Source: a virus | DNA: 50,268 nucleotides | Strand: one strand, 5' to 3' | IMG/VR virus record: IMGVR_UViG_3300036768_001504 | Span: 1-50,268 of that record | Shown: piece after piece, positions 16,538-24,300 of the stretch | Layout of the letters: every line of letters begins with the position of its first letter | How positions within the stretch are numbered: the first letter of the stretch is position 1 | Position numbers and translations under genes: made by a program | The notes under the pieces: model-generated | Database searches by the model: none | Seen by the model: only the letters and a program-made list of their open reading frames with translations | What the model was told of the DNA's origin: nothing

Positions 16538-16903
16538 GTGGGCTGGGCGAACTACTCTGAAAACATCAACTGGCAGCTGCAGTCGCTGCGACAGGATCGC
16601 GGCAGCCGCGTCTTCTTTCGCGGCGTCGAGTACCGTGTCTCCACAGAGAGCGTCGCGGGCGCACAGGTAGGGCAGCAGGCCCTTCCGGTCGAGAGTGTCG
16701 GGCCGCTCATCGCCGCCGCGGATCCCCGCATCTTCCGATTTTCCCCTGCTTTCTTTCGGCCTGTCACCGAAATTGACCCGCCGCAGGAGAATGAGGAGAT
16801 CCTCTGGCACAACCTACGCTATCGGATCACGCGCGTCAACTACGATGACGAAAGCACGGACACGCACGCCATCAACTGCTACGCCTATAGGATGGTCGTC
16901 TAA
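16538..16903 (+). CDS. putative head-closure / neck protein
   Basis: A 121-residue protein from GTG 16538 with GGGGAG upstream. Beta-rich (RVFFRGVEYRVSTES, DPRIFRFSPAFFRP, HNLRYRITRVNYDDES). Neighbouring genes and size fit a head-closure or adaptor protein, but no motif confirms it. TAA abuts the ATG of the next gene. Confidence 0.5.
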   Translation: MGWANYSENINWQLQSLRQDRGSRVFFRGVEYRVSTESVAGAQVGQQALPVESVGPLIAAADPRIFRFSPAFFRPVTEIDPPQENEEILWHNLRYRITRVNYDDESTDTHAINCYAYRMVV

Positions 16904-17035
16904 ATGGAGTCTCTGCGGCCCTTCCTGGATGTATTCTGTTTCTTCGTGTTTCTCGCCTTCCTGCGGCTCTGCCTGTTCTGTTTAGACAGCCTGTCGGCCT
17001 GGATAGAGCGGCAGGAACGACGGCGGGAGGAGTAA
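16904..17035 (+). CDS. small membrane protein
   Basis: A 43-residue protein whose ATG directly follows the previous TAA and whose TAA overlaps the next ATG as TAATG. It has one hydrophobic segment (DVFCFFVFLAFLRLCLFCL) and a charged C-terminus (ERQERRREE). The tight packing argues it is real. Function unknown. Confidence 0.65.
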   Translation: MESLRPFLDVFCFFVFLAFLRLCLFCLDSLSAWIERQERRREE

Positions 17036-17469
17036 TGCCTGAAACGCCCGCTTCCGATACGCAACTCGGCTCTGCAACTCCTGCGAATCCGGAGGACAAC
17101 AACGCCCGCGCGACCGGCCCGGCCTACTCGCTCGCCAGCAGCGCCCGCGTCTTTCGCAACTTTCCGGTTGCAGACGATTTCGGCACGTTTACCGACAACT
17201 GGATCGAGATCGGAACCCTCGCCTGTCGCTTGCTCAAGCAACTCACGCAGGAAGAGCGCGTCGAGGGGGGGCAACGCAAAGCGCTCTCGAAATGGCGGGC
17301 AGGCTTCGACCTAAACGCGGGCTTTATCCCGCAGCCGCAGGATGCGCTGATCCTCGATGGCCTGCTGTATCAGATTTTGGAGACGGATGAGGGACTGACC
17401 CAAGCGGCGGCGCTCACCGCGATCCTGGCGCGCAAGAACCGGATCACCGGACTGGATTTCCCGCCCTAA
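17035..17469 (+). CDS. putative neck or head-tail joining protein
   Basis: A 144-residue protein overlapping the upstream gene by one base. A flexible N-terminus (PASDTQLGSATPANPEDNNA) precedes a mixed region (DDFGTFTDNWIEIGTLACRL, GFIPQPQDALILDGLLYQIL), the latter typical of small head-tail adaptors. Assigned by context. Confidence 0.5.
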   Translation: MPETPASDTQLGSATPANPEDNNARATGPAYSLASSARVFRNFPVADDFGTFTDNWIEIGTLACRLLKQLTQEERVEGGQRKALSKWRAGFDLNAGFIPQPQDALILDGLLYQILETDEGLTQAAALTAILARKNRITGLDFPP

Positions 17470-17543
17470 CGTTCGGAAGCTATCTGAGATGGTTGCTTCC
17501 TCTCTTCGTGATTCTATTGCTTCGCTACGGTGGTGGAATACCG

Positions 17544-17771
17544 ATGGCCTCCTCCCCTCGCCTGCCCGACGCGCTGCGACGCGACAACCCGAAACGCTGT
17601 GATCTGGAAGGGAAGCTGCATTTCGAGCTGCACAACGGCTACTCTATCCCCTTCCTCGATGACAACGAGATGGCCTCCCTGATCTGCTACTACTTCAAGG
17701 CGACACGGAACGAGCAGGGCGTGCGGCGCATCGGGCAGGTACGGGTGACCGTCGAACTGTTGGAGGAGTGA
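17544..17771 (+). CDS. small phage protein
   Basis: A 75-residue protein. ATG 17544 is favoured; TTG 17493 in frame would add a hydrophobic leader (MLPLFVILLLRYGGG). The core (LEGKLHFELHNGYSIPFLDD then IGQVRVTVELLEE) is beta-like. Not recognised. Confidence 0.5.
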   Translation: MASSPRLPDALRRDNPKRCDLEGKLHFELHNGYSIPFLDDNEMASLICYYFKATRNEQGVRRIGQVRVTVELLEE

Positions 17772-17776
17772 GCGTA

Positions 17777-17800
17777 CCGACTTTTCGCGCGAAAAGTCGG
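17777..17800. other. 24-bp perfect palindrome
   Basis: Positions 17777-17788 and 17789-17800 are exact complements, centred on GCGC, with arms CCGACTTTTC/GAAAAGTCGG. It starts five bases after the preceding stop and lies about 14 bases before the next gene. There is no T-tract. It could be an operator for a dimeric protein or a strong mRNA hairpin. Confidence 0.75.
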
Positions 17801-17813
17801 GCATTCGCCACTA

Positions 17814-18311
17814 TTGCCGATGCCGATAGATTGTGAACTGACCTTCGCCTTCCCGGAGCCGCTGGAGGTGCGCCTGGGGAACCGGACGCAGCAGGTGGTG
17901 ACCAAGGCGGCGGCAGCCATCGCGGCGGACGCGCGGCGGCGCATCCGCCTCCCTCCAAAATCGGGACATGTCTATCGTACCGGCCCACAGCCCTTGCCGC
18001 ATCAAGCCTCGGCTCCGGGTGAATCGCCTGCCAACTGGCGCGGTATTCTCGCTCCCGACGAGGCGCAGACTTTGATCGGCAGTATTCGCTACAAGCCTTC
18101 CCCGCTCGCCGAGGGAATAGCGGAAGCCGTCGCAGAGGTCGGCGCGCAGCATGGTGCGCCGCTCGAATACGGGACTCGGTTCATCGCGCCGCGTCCCTTC
18201 CTGGCCCCCGCCGCTGCGGAAGTGGGGCCGCTCTTCACGGCCTGGATGATCGCGGCGATAGACCTTGTCACCCCCATCCTTCCGCTGCCGGAACCAGACG
18301 CCGAAGCGTAA
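17814..18311 (+). CDS. tail completion protein, HK97 gp10-like
   Basis: A 165-residue protein (TTG 17814, or ATG 17820). The layout KAAAAIAADARRRIRLPPKSG, then LIGSIRYK, then GAPLEYGTRFIAPRPFLAPA matches HK97 gp10-type neck/tail-completion proteins, whose conserved end is Y(G)T...APRPFL.PA. It would close the tail end for joining to the head. Confidence 0.75.
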   Translation: MPMPIDCELTFAFPEPLEVRLGNRTQQVVTKAAAAIAADARRRIRLPPKSGHVYRTGPQPLPHQASAPGESPANWRGILAPDEAQTLIGSIRYKPSPLAEGIAEAVAEVGAQHGAPLEYGTRFIAPRPFLAPAAAEVGPLFTAWMIAAIDLVTPILPLPEPDAEA

Positions 18312-18347
18312 GCGGCGATATCACACCACCCAACCTCTCACAACACC

Positions 18348-18383
18348 GGGCGGAGGCATCCCTCTCTCTGGATGCCTCCGCCC
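18348..18383 (+). other. 14-bp perfect hairpin
   Basis: GGGCGGAGGCATCC (18348-18361) pairs perfectly with GGATGCCTCCGCCC (18370-18383) around a CTCTCTCT loop. Only two T follow. It sits 26 bases before the start of the next virion gene. Probably an attenuator or transcript-protecting structure. Confidence 0.6.
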
Positions 18384-18409
18384 TTCTGCATAGAAGGAAA
18401 ACTGTACTT

Positions 18410-18799
18410 ATGTCTCTTACGGACAAAATCACGCGTAGCTATACCGGCAACGGTTCCGCGATCACCAGCACGGTCGGCGAGTATACCGGCAACGGCATCG
18501 CCAGTTTTGACGACGATATCGCCGCCGGTGCGACCAATGTCGAGATTGACATCACCTTCCCCTTCGCTTCGATCCAGGCGCTGGCTATCGTCTCCAGCCA
18601 GGACCTGACGCTCAAGACAAACTCGACCTCCACCCCGGGTGACACGATCAGCATCAAGGGCGGCGTCGGTATCGTCTGGGGCAAGGACTTCCACGAGGCC
18701 AATCCTTTCACAGCAGATGTGACCAAGCTCTTTGCGACGAACGCGACCACGAACAAATCCACGCTCAAAATCCGCGTGCTGTTCGACGCCACGCCCTAA
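18410..18799 (+). CDS. putative virion protein
   Basis: A 129-residue protein from ATG 18410 with AAGGAAAA upstream. It repeats YTGNG twice near the N-terminus (TRSYTGNGSA and GEYTGNGIA) and has a beta-rich, Thr/Ser-rich body (VEIDITFPFASIQALAIVSS, STLKIRVLFDATP), as in phage structural proteins. Precise place in the virion unknown. Confidence 0.55.
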   Translation: MSLTDKITRSYTGNGSAITSTVGEYTGNGIASFDDDIAAGATNVEIDITFPFASIQALAIVSSQDLTLKTNSTSTPGDTISIKGGVGIVWGKDFHEANPFTADVTKLFATNATTNKSTLKIRVLFDATP

Positions 18800-18843
18800 C
18801 CTTCTCTTCCCGGCTGCCGCGCGTGCGAGAAAGAGTGAAGTCT

Positions 18844-18867
18844 CCCCCCCCAAGGGGTGGGGTTTTT
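18844..18867 (+). terminator. terminator-like C/G hairpin with T5
   Basis: A run of eight C (18844-18851), AA, then GGGGTGGGG (18854-18862) and T5 (18863-18867). Outer CCCC/GGGG arms and an inner stem can pair. It lies about 45 bases after a virion gene, a natural place for a terminator. Confidence 0.5.
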
Positions 18868-18902
18868 CCCGCCGCAACTTGTGGGGGGCGCGCGCGGCCT
18901 AT

Positions 18903-18975
18903 CCCGGCAGAAGGAGCCGGACTGGGCAGCCCGTGTCACGTCCGTTCCGGCTCTCTGCCGGGCGCATCGCTTTTT
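18903..18975 (+). terminator. second long hairpin followed by T5
   Basis: CCCGGCAG (18903-18910) pairs with CTGCCGGG (18955-18962), and inside it AGCCGGA (18915-18921) pairs with TCCGGCT (18946-18952). T5 at 18971-18975 begins eight bases after the stem, further than in a standard terminator. The gap 18800-19017 contains no credible gene. Confidence 0.4.
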
Positions 18976-19017
18976 GCCCAGACGGCTTGACGAGAGCATG
19001 GACCTCGCTTTTTGACG

Positions 19018-19482
19018 ATGGCAAACGAACTTCCGGCGGGCGCGGCTTGGGTGATGCGCCGCCTCACTGCCAACCCGACCCTCGACGCGCTCCTCGGACG
19101 GCGTATCTTTGCCGACTACGCCCCGCAGAGCGACCCGCAGGCATCCGCTCCGGCAGCGCTCCGATACCCGCTTCTAATCTTTAGCGTCGCCAAAGCCCAC
19201 GACGCGATCAAAGGCGGCGGCCAGCGGGCGCTCACCGTGCTGAAGGCGACGGTCAAGGTGGTCGGAGAAGGGGGCGGCTACGGCGATCTGACGAGAATTA
19301 ACGACGCCGTCGACTCCGCGCTGCACCATGCGTCGCCAGAGGAGATCGCCATCGGCAGCGAGGTCTATAGCATCCTGGGATGCTACCGGGAGACGCCGAT
19401 CATGTATCCCCACGACGATGAAGGCGTGCGCTACAACTATCTCGGCGGGGAGTACTGCATCTACGTCAAGCGCAAAACCTGA
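19018..19482 (+). CDS. putative tail terminator / joining protein
   Basis: A 154-residue protein from ATG 19018 (TTG 19012 is also in frame). Phrases AAWVMRRLTANPTLDALLGRRIF, YPLLIFSVAKAHD and LTVLKATVKVVGEGG..DLTRINDAVDSAL resemble DUF3168-like tail completion proteins, which cap the tail tube. It precedes the tail tube gene, the standard order. Confidence 0.6.
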   Translation: MANELPAGAAWVMRRLTANPTLDALLGRRIFADYAPQSDPQASAPAALRYPLLIFSVAKAHDAIKGGGQRALTVLKATVKVVGEGGGYGDLTRINDAVDSALHHASPEEIAIGSEVYSILGCYRETPIMYPHDDEGVRYNYLGGEYCIYVKRKT

Positions 19483-19557
19483 CGCACTCTCTACCGCCCT
19501 TCCCTCCCTTATCAGGAGGCGTGGGGCGCACTACGTTATAAAGGAAACACACGCTCT

Positions 19558-20532
19558 ATGGCAACTCCGAGAGCCTCTATATTTGAAACCTATCAGTTCG
19601 GGGTCGAAGACCTGAGCGCGAAGGGCGTGCAGGTAGCGGCAAACAAGCGGATACTCTCCATCGAAATGGACTGCGACCCCGTAATCCCGGATGACGAGGT
19701 GGAAGCCTCCGGCTCAAAGGGGCCGCTCGACCTCATTTTCCAAAAGGAGTATAGCAAATGCTCCCTCAAAGGCAAACTCTGCTATAATACGCTTTCCTAC
19801 CTGCTCTCCTCCGGCCTCTGTCTGGCCACGACCGGCGGCAGTGGCGGCGTCTTCACCTGGGTCTTCGCCCCCAACGTCTTCGGCCCGGATCAGTTCCAGA
19901 CCTACTCCCTCGAAAAGGGCAGCGATGCCGGAGCCGATGCGATGACGCACGGCACGGTGACCGACCTGATGCTCGACTTCGGGCTGAAGGGGGCGGACAT
20001 GAAGGCCGAGATGATCGCCGGGAAGATGAAGCCGGGCATCACGATGACCGCAGACCCGGAGGATGTGGATGTGGCGCCGGTCTCTCCCGATTCGCTCGAT
20101 GTGTTCGTGGGGGATAGTGTGGATGCCCTGGTACGGTTGGAAGACTGTTTCAAAGCGAGCTGGGGCTTTAAGGATCGCTACAAGCCCAAGTTCACCCTGA
20201 ACACCGCGCAGGAGAGCTTCAAAGATATGGTGGAGTCGAAGTTCGGCATGACCGCCCAGCTCAATGTCGAGCAGAACTCGGTCGCGGACGACTTCATGGC
20301 CGACCTGCGCGCCAAAAAACTGAAATTCTGCAAGATCCGCTCGACCGGCGGAATACTCTCCGGTAACGACACCTACCTGCTAGAAATCCTCTTCCCGTTC
20401 AAGTTCCGCAATCCCAAGCGCGGCGATACCGATTCCGTCTATGCGGGAACCTACGATCTGCTGCCGGTCTACAATCGCGATTTCGGCGGCATCGTCGAGG
20501 TAAAGCTACAGAACGCCCTGAACAGCCTCTAA
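19558..20532 (+). CDS. major tail (tube) protein
   Basis: A 324-residue protein placed between the tail terminator and the tail chaperones. It is beta-rich, e.g. KRILSIEMDCDPVIPDDEVEA, KGPLDLIFQKEYSKCSLKGKL, TYLLEILFPFKFRNP, and ends IVEVKLQNALNSL. It is long for a tube subunit, which leaves room for an extra domain. ATG 19558 has AAAGGAAA upstream. Its last codons and TAA lie in the first unit of a six-fold 22-bp repeat. Confidence 0.7.
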   Translation: MATPRASIFETYQFGVEDLSAKGVQVAANKRILSIEMDCDPVIPDDEVEASGSKGPLDLIFQKEYSKCSLKGKLCYNTLSYLLSSGLCLATTGGSGGVFTWVFAPNVFGPDQFQTYSLEKGSDAGADAMTHGTVTDLMLDFGLKGADMKAEMIAGKMKPGITMTADPEDVDVAPVSPDSLDVFVGDSVDALVRLEDCFKASWGFKDRYKPKFTLNTAQESFKDMVESKFGMTAQLNVEQNSVADDFMADLRAKKLKFCKIRSTGGILSGNDTYLLEILFPFKFRNPKRGDTDSVYAGTYDLLPVYNRDFGGIVEVKLQNALNSL

Positions 20533-20653
20533 TCGAGGCTTAGACAGCCTCTAATCGAGGCTTAGACAGCCTCTAATCGAGGCTTAGACAGCCTCTAATC
20601 GAGGCTTAGACAGCCTCTAATCGAGGCTTAGACAGCCTCTAATCGAGGCTTAG
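20522..20653 (+). repeat. six perfect tandem 22-bp hairpin repeats
   Basis: The unit ACAGCCTCTAATCGAGGCT plus TAG is repeated six times without any mismatch (20522, 20544, 20566, 20588, 20610, 20632). Each unit holds AGCCTC-TAATC-GAGGCT, a six-bp hairpin with a five-base loop. The first unit contains the last codons and stop of the tail tube gene; the array ends 20 bases before the chaperone start. Perfect identity implies recent or maintained expansion. It could tune transcript stability or chaperone translation, or bind a protein. Confidence 0.95.
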
Positions 20654-20673
20654 GACGAGAAAGGGAAGCTCCT

Positions 20674-21111
20674 ATGGCTCTGTCCATCGGTAAAATCCGC
20701 ACGCTGCTCACCCGGCCGCTTCAGATCGAGGTGGAGGGCGAGCCGCTACACTTCCAGTATACGCCTGCCGGGTTCACGCCGGAACTGGAAGAGCTGACCC
20801 GCCAGGCGGAGGGCGACAACGATAAGCTCGGCACGCCCGGCGCGCGCACCATGCTCAAGAACCTGCTGATGGGCTGGGACTTGACCGAAGACGCGCCCGA
20901 TGAAGTCACCGACGCCAAGACCGGGAAGAAGCGGGCTTACGACCCGCAGAAGGACGGGCCGCTGCCGACCTTGCCGATAGATGACGCGACGCTGCGCATC
21001 GTCCCGAATTCGGTGCTGTTTATGATGCTTTCCGCCATCGTCGAGGACTTGAACCCAAACGCTACGAGCGGAGAGAACTCGAACGCTTCCTCAAGCACGG
21101 AAGCAGCGTAG
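20674..21111 (+). CDS. tail assembly chaperone, short form (gpG-like)
   Basis: A 145-residue protein between the tube and tape measure genes. It begins SIGKIRTLLTRPLQIEVEGE, has an acidic middle (GWDLTEDAPDEVTDAKTGKK) and ends with a Ser/Asn tail. By position and frameshift site it is the counterpart of lambda gpG, coating the tape measure during tail assembly. The ATG 20674 follows GAAAGGGAAG. Confidence 0.8.
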   Translation: MALSIGKIRTLLTRPLQIEVEGEPLHFQYTPAGFTPELEELTRQAEGDNDKLGTPGARTMLKNLLMGWDLTEDAPDEVTDAKTGKKRAYDPQKDGPLPTLPIDDATLRIVPNSVLFMMLSAIVEDLNPNATSGENSNASSSTEAA

Positions 21112-21120
21112 GCTCTCCGC
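21054..21120 (+). promoter_or_regulatory. programmed -1 ribosomal frameshift element
   Basis: The heptamer C CCA AAC (21054-21060) is in the correct zero-frame phase. Seven bases later GCGGAGAG (21068-21075) can pair with CTCTCCGC (21113-21120), and a nested CTTCC (21086-21090) / GGAAG (21099-21103) stem lies inside. Slippery site, spacer and structure match known tail-chaperone frameshift signals. Confidence 0.85.
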
Positions 21121-21287
21121 CCGAAACCTATCTTCTGATCCGCGCCGCGCGCTATCTGGGTGTGCCGCCCTGGGAGTTGATGCAGCAGTCCGTTTACTGG
21201 CGCAACTGGGCGCTGGTCTGCGAAAGCCTGGAAAACGCCGCAGAACAGTATCATATCGAACGTCAGCGCCGGATGGCGGAGGGCTGA
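21060..21287 (+). CDS. T part of the frameshifted tail chaperone (gpGT-like)
   Basis: A -1 frame opens at C21060 and runs to TGA 21285-21287, adding 75 residues (RYERRELERFLKHGSS, ETYLLIRAARYLGVPPWELM, YWRNWALVCESLENAAEQYH) to the first 129 of the short form, for a fusion of about 204 residues. No start codon serves it alone. GT-type fusions bridge the chaperone to tail tube subunits. Confidence 0.8.
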   Translation, partial: RYERRELERFLKHGSSVGSPPETYLLIRAARYLGVPPWELMQQSVYWRNWALVCESLENAAEQYHIERQRRMAEG

Positions 21288-21305
21288 CATTCGTGGCGAC
21301 AGGAG

Positions 21306-21342
21306 AGAGAGGGAGAGGCTTCCGGCCTCTCCCTCTCTTTTT
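21306..21342 (+). terminator. rho-independent terminator before the tape measure gene
   Basis: AGAGAGGGAGAGG (21306-21318) pairs perfectly with CCTCTCCCTCTCT (21326-21338), seven-base loop, T5 at 21338-21342. It lies after the chaperones and 38 bases before the tape measure start, so it would reduce tape measure expression unless antiterminated. Confidence 0.85.
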
Positions 21343-21380
21343 CCCTGCGTCGTTTCCCCCTTTGTCGTGAGTGATCTTTG

Positions 21381-24300
21381 ATGCAGATTTCCGATCTCCT
21401 CGTGCGCGTGCGCGCCGATATTTCGCAGGCGCAGACGGGCCTGCGCCAGATACGCACCGAACTCGAACAGACGGGGCAGGCCGCCCGTGAAGCGGGGGCG
21501 CAGTTCGATCAGTTCGCGGGGAAGATGACGCGCAGTTTCCGCGAGGCCGCAGCCGCGCAGCGCCAGTTTAACCAGGAACTGAGCCTGACGCGCGGGCGGC
21601 TGGCGGAGCTGACGCGCGGCGACGTGTTGGCGGCAGACCGGCTACGCTTCAAGGGCTTTATCGCCGAGGGCGATCTGGAACGGCTGCGGCGGGCGCGGGA
21701 AGAACTGCGGGAACTGACGACGCAGGCATCGGCAGACGAGGCGGCGGTGAACCGAGTCACGGCGGCCTACCAGCGATTCGACAAGGAGCTGCAGCAGACG
21801 CAAGCGCGGATCGCCGCGATCAAGAGCGGGGCGCTCAATGCGGGACTCTCGGCCAAATCCGACGGGCTGGTGAGCGATGGGGACATCGCGCGCCTGGCGA
21901 CCGCGAAGGCCGAACTACGGGAGCTAGACACCGCACAGACGCGCTTCCAGACCCAACTGGCGGCTTCGCGCCGGGAACTAGCCGCGATGCAGGGCGGAAC
22001 GTGGGAGCGTCTGCGGGAGACGGTGGCCGGAAACGCCCTGCCGCGCCTGCAAAAGCTGTATCCCGGCGTGCCGGACGCGGAACTGCAAAAGCTCGCCAAT
22101 ATCCAGCAGCAGACCGCCGGACTGGAGGCGCGCAAGAACCTCACCGGCAAGCTGACGAGCGGAGCCGCAAACACCGCGACGGGAATCCTGGGATTGGGCG
22201 TGCTGTCCGCGCTCGACTTCTCCTCCGTTGAAACCGCGCTGATTCGCCTCAAGAACAACGCGGTGATGGATCAGAAGGAGTTCGAGGAACTCCGCAAGAT
22301 CGTCCTGAAGCTGGCGACGGACACCGGCGCGCCTATCGAAGAACTGGCGCTCGGCTTCCGCCACATGAGCGACTTCGGCTTTCATGGGGCCGACGCCGCC
22401 AAAGTCATGACGGTCGCCACCCGCGCTGCCGTCGCGACCGGCTCCGACCTGGAGAGGACCGCGCAGCTTCTAGCGAAGGTGCTGAAAGAGAACAGCTTGT
22501 CCGCCAATGAAGCGGGCAAGGCCATGAACCTCCTCTGGTACGCGGCGGCCAACGCCGATGTCTCGATGGAGCAGTTAGTCGAGAAGGGCGGTCGGGTCTT
22601 TGCGATGGCCTCGAAGATGGGTGTCTCCTTGAAGGAGACGGCGGCGATCCTGTCTGTTTTCATGGCAAACGGCATTGATGCGTCGCAGGCGACGATTCAG
22701 CTGATAAACGCTCTCAATAAGCTGGTCATGCCGACAAAGGAGGTCCGGGACAAGCTCGACGCGATCACGCAGGCGACGGGCATCAACCTGCGGGAGACGT
22801 TCAGCCTTGCCGGGTTGCAGGCCAAAGGACTCTCCGGCGCATTCGAGGATGTGCGGCAGGCCGCCGTGCTGCTGCACGAGCCGTATGAGAGGCTGGCGCT
22901 GGAACTGTTCCCGAACCTGCGCGGAACCATCGGCGCGCTGATCGGCACGTCCGATTCAGGAATGCAGGGGCTGAAGGAGCGAATGGCGGACATGGCGCGC
23001 ATCGAGCGCGAGGAGTATACGCCCGTCCAGGAAGCCTTTACCGCGCAGCAGAAGACGATGACGGCGGAGATCGCCAAGACGGTACAGGCTATCCGGGTCG
23101 AGTTCCTGCCTGCCGGACAGAAATTCGCCGACATCTTCAAACAGGGGATACCGCTGGTCCGCGACTTTGCGGACATCCTGAAGCGGCTGCTGGATTTCTT
23201 CCTGAATCTGCCCAAGCCCGTGCGGGAGTTTGTCCTGGGTATCGGGGGGATCACCCTGGCGTTCAGACTGCTGGGCAACCCGATCACGGGCGTTATGGGA
23301 CTGCTCGGCGATCTCATTACCGTCTGGCGCAGGGTCAAAGCGGCCTCGGTCGAGGCGATGATCGCGCAGCAGCTTGCAGCGGATGCCGGAGGGTCGGCGG
23401 CGGGCGCAGGCGCGGCGGCAGGGGGGGTACGCGGCTTCTTCTCCCGCAACGCCGGACTGCTGGGCGCGATAGGGATACCCGCTGCCGTTCTCACCGCCGA
23501 GTATTACGGTGGCAAAGCCCTGCAGGAGACACTCTGGGCGGGGGATGCGCCGCGCACGAACGCGCGCTTCCAGGAAGGCATCGCGGCGAAGGAGCGGGAC
23601 CCGAACTACCTGCGGAGTCGTATCAAGGCGCTCTCCGAAGAGCAGCGGCGCATCAATTTCGGGCTGGAAGACTACAAAGGGATCCCCTCGAAAGAAGGCG
23701 AGCTGGTCGAGCGTAGCCATAGAGTCTACGAGGAGATGTCTCGCCTTCAGGACATTCTGGCGAAGCTGTCGCAGACCGCAGGCCCGGCAGGAACGGCGCT
23801 CAGTATGGAGATCGTCCGGCACGCTTCCGACGCGCTCAAAACTCCGGCGGGACAGGCGTCCTGTGCCTATTTCGCCTCGGAAGTCCTGCGGGCGGCGGGA
23901 GTGAACATCCCGCTCACGGGCAATGCGAAACAGCTTGCCGACAGGCTCCTGTCGGCAGGCGGCATTGCTAAGCCCGGCGCGCAGGCGGCTCCGGGCGACT
24001 ATCTGTTGTTTCATGGCCTGAAGTATGGCAACGCGCCGGGCCAGCGCGAAGGGTATCACGGCGCGATCTACCTGGGCGGTGGCCTGATGCGCCAGTCCTC
24101 CGGCGTGCCGGGTGTCAATCAGCGCATCACCACGGAGCCGTTCCGCGATGTGGCCCATGCGACGGCGATCTCCGTTCCCGCAGGGCTTTTCGGAGCCGCC
24201 TCCGCCCTGGGAGCCGCGACACGGGCGGCTGCCGAAGCCAGAGGCCCTTACGCGCCGCCGGGCGTGCTGGATGCGCTGCATGAAAAGACAAAGAAGCTCT

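Noticed and set aside
20522-20653. CRISPR array
   Set aside because: Units are contiguous 22-bp repeats without spacers and there are no cas genes.
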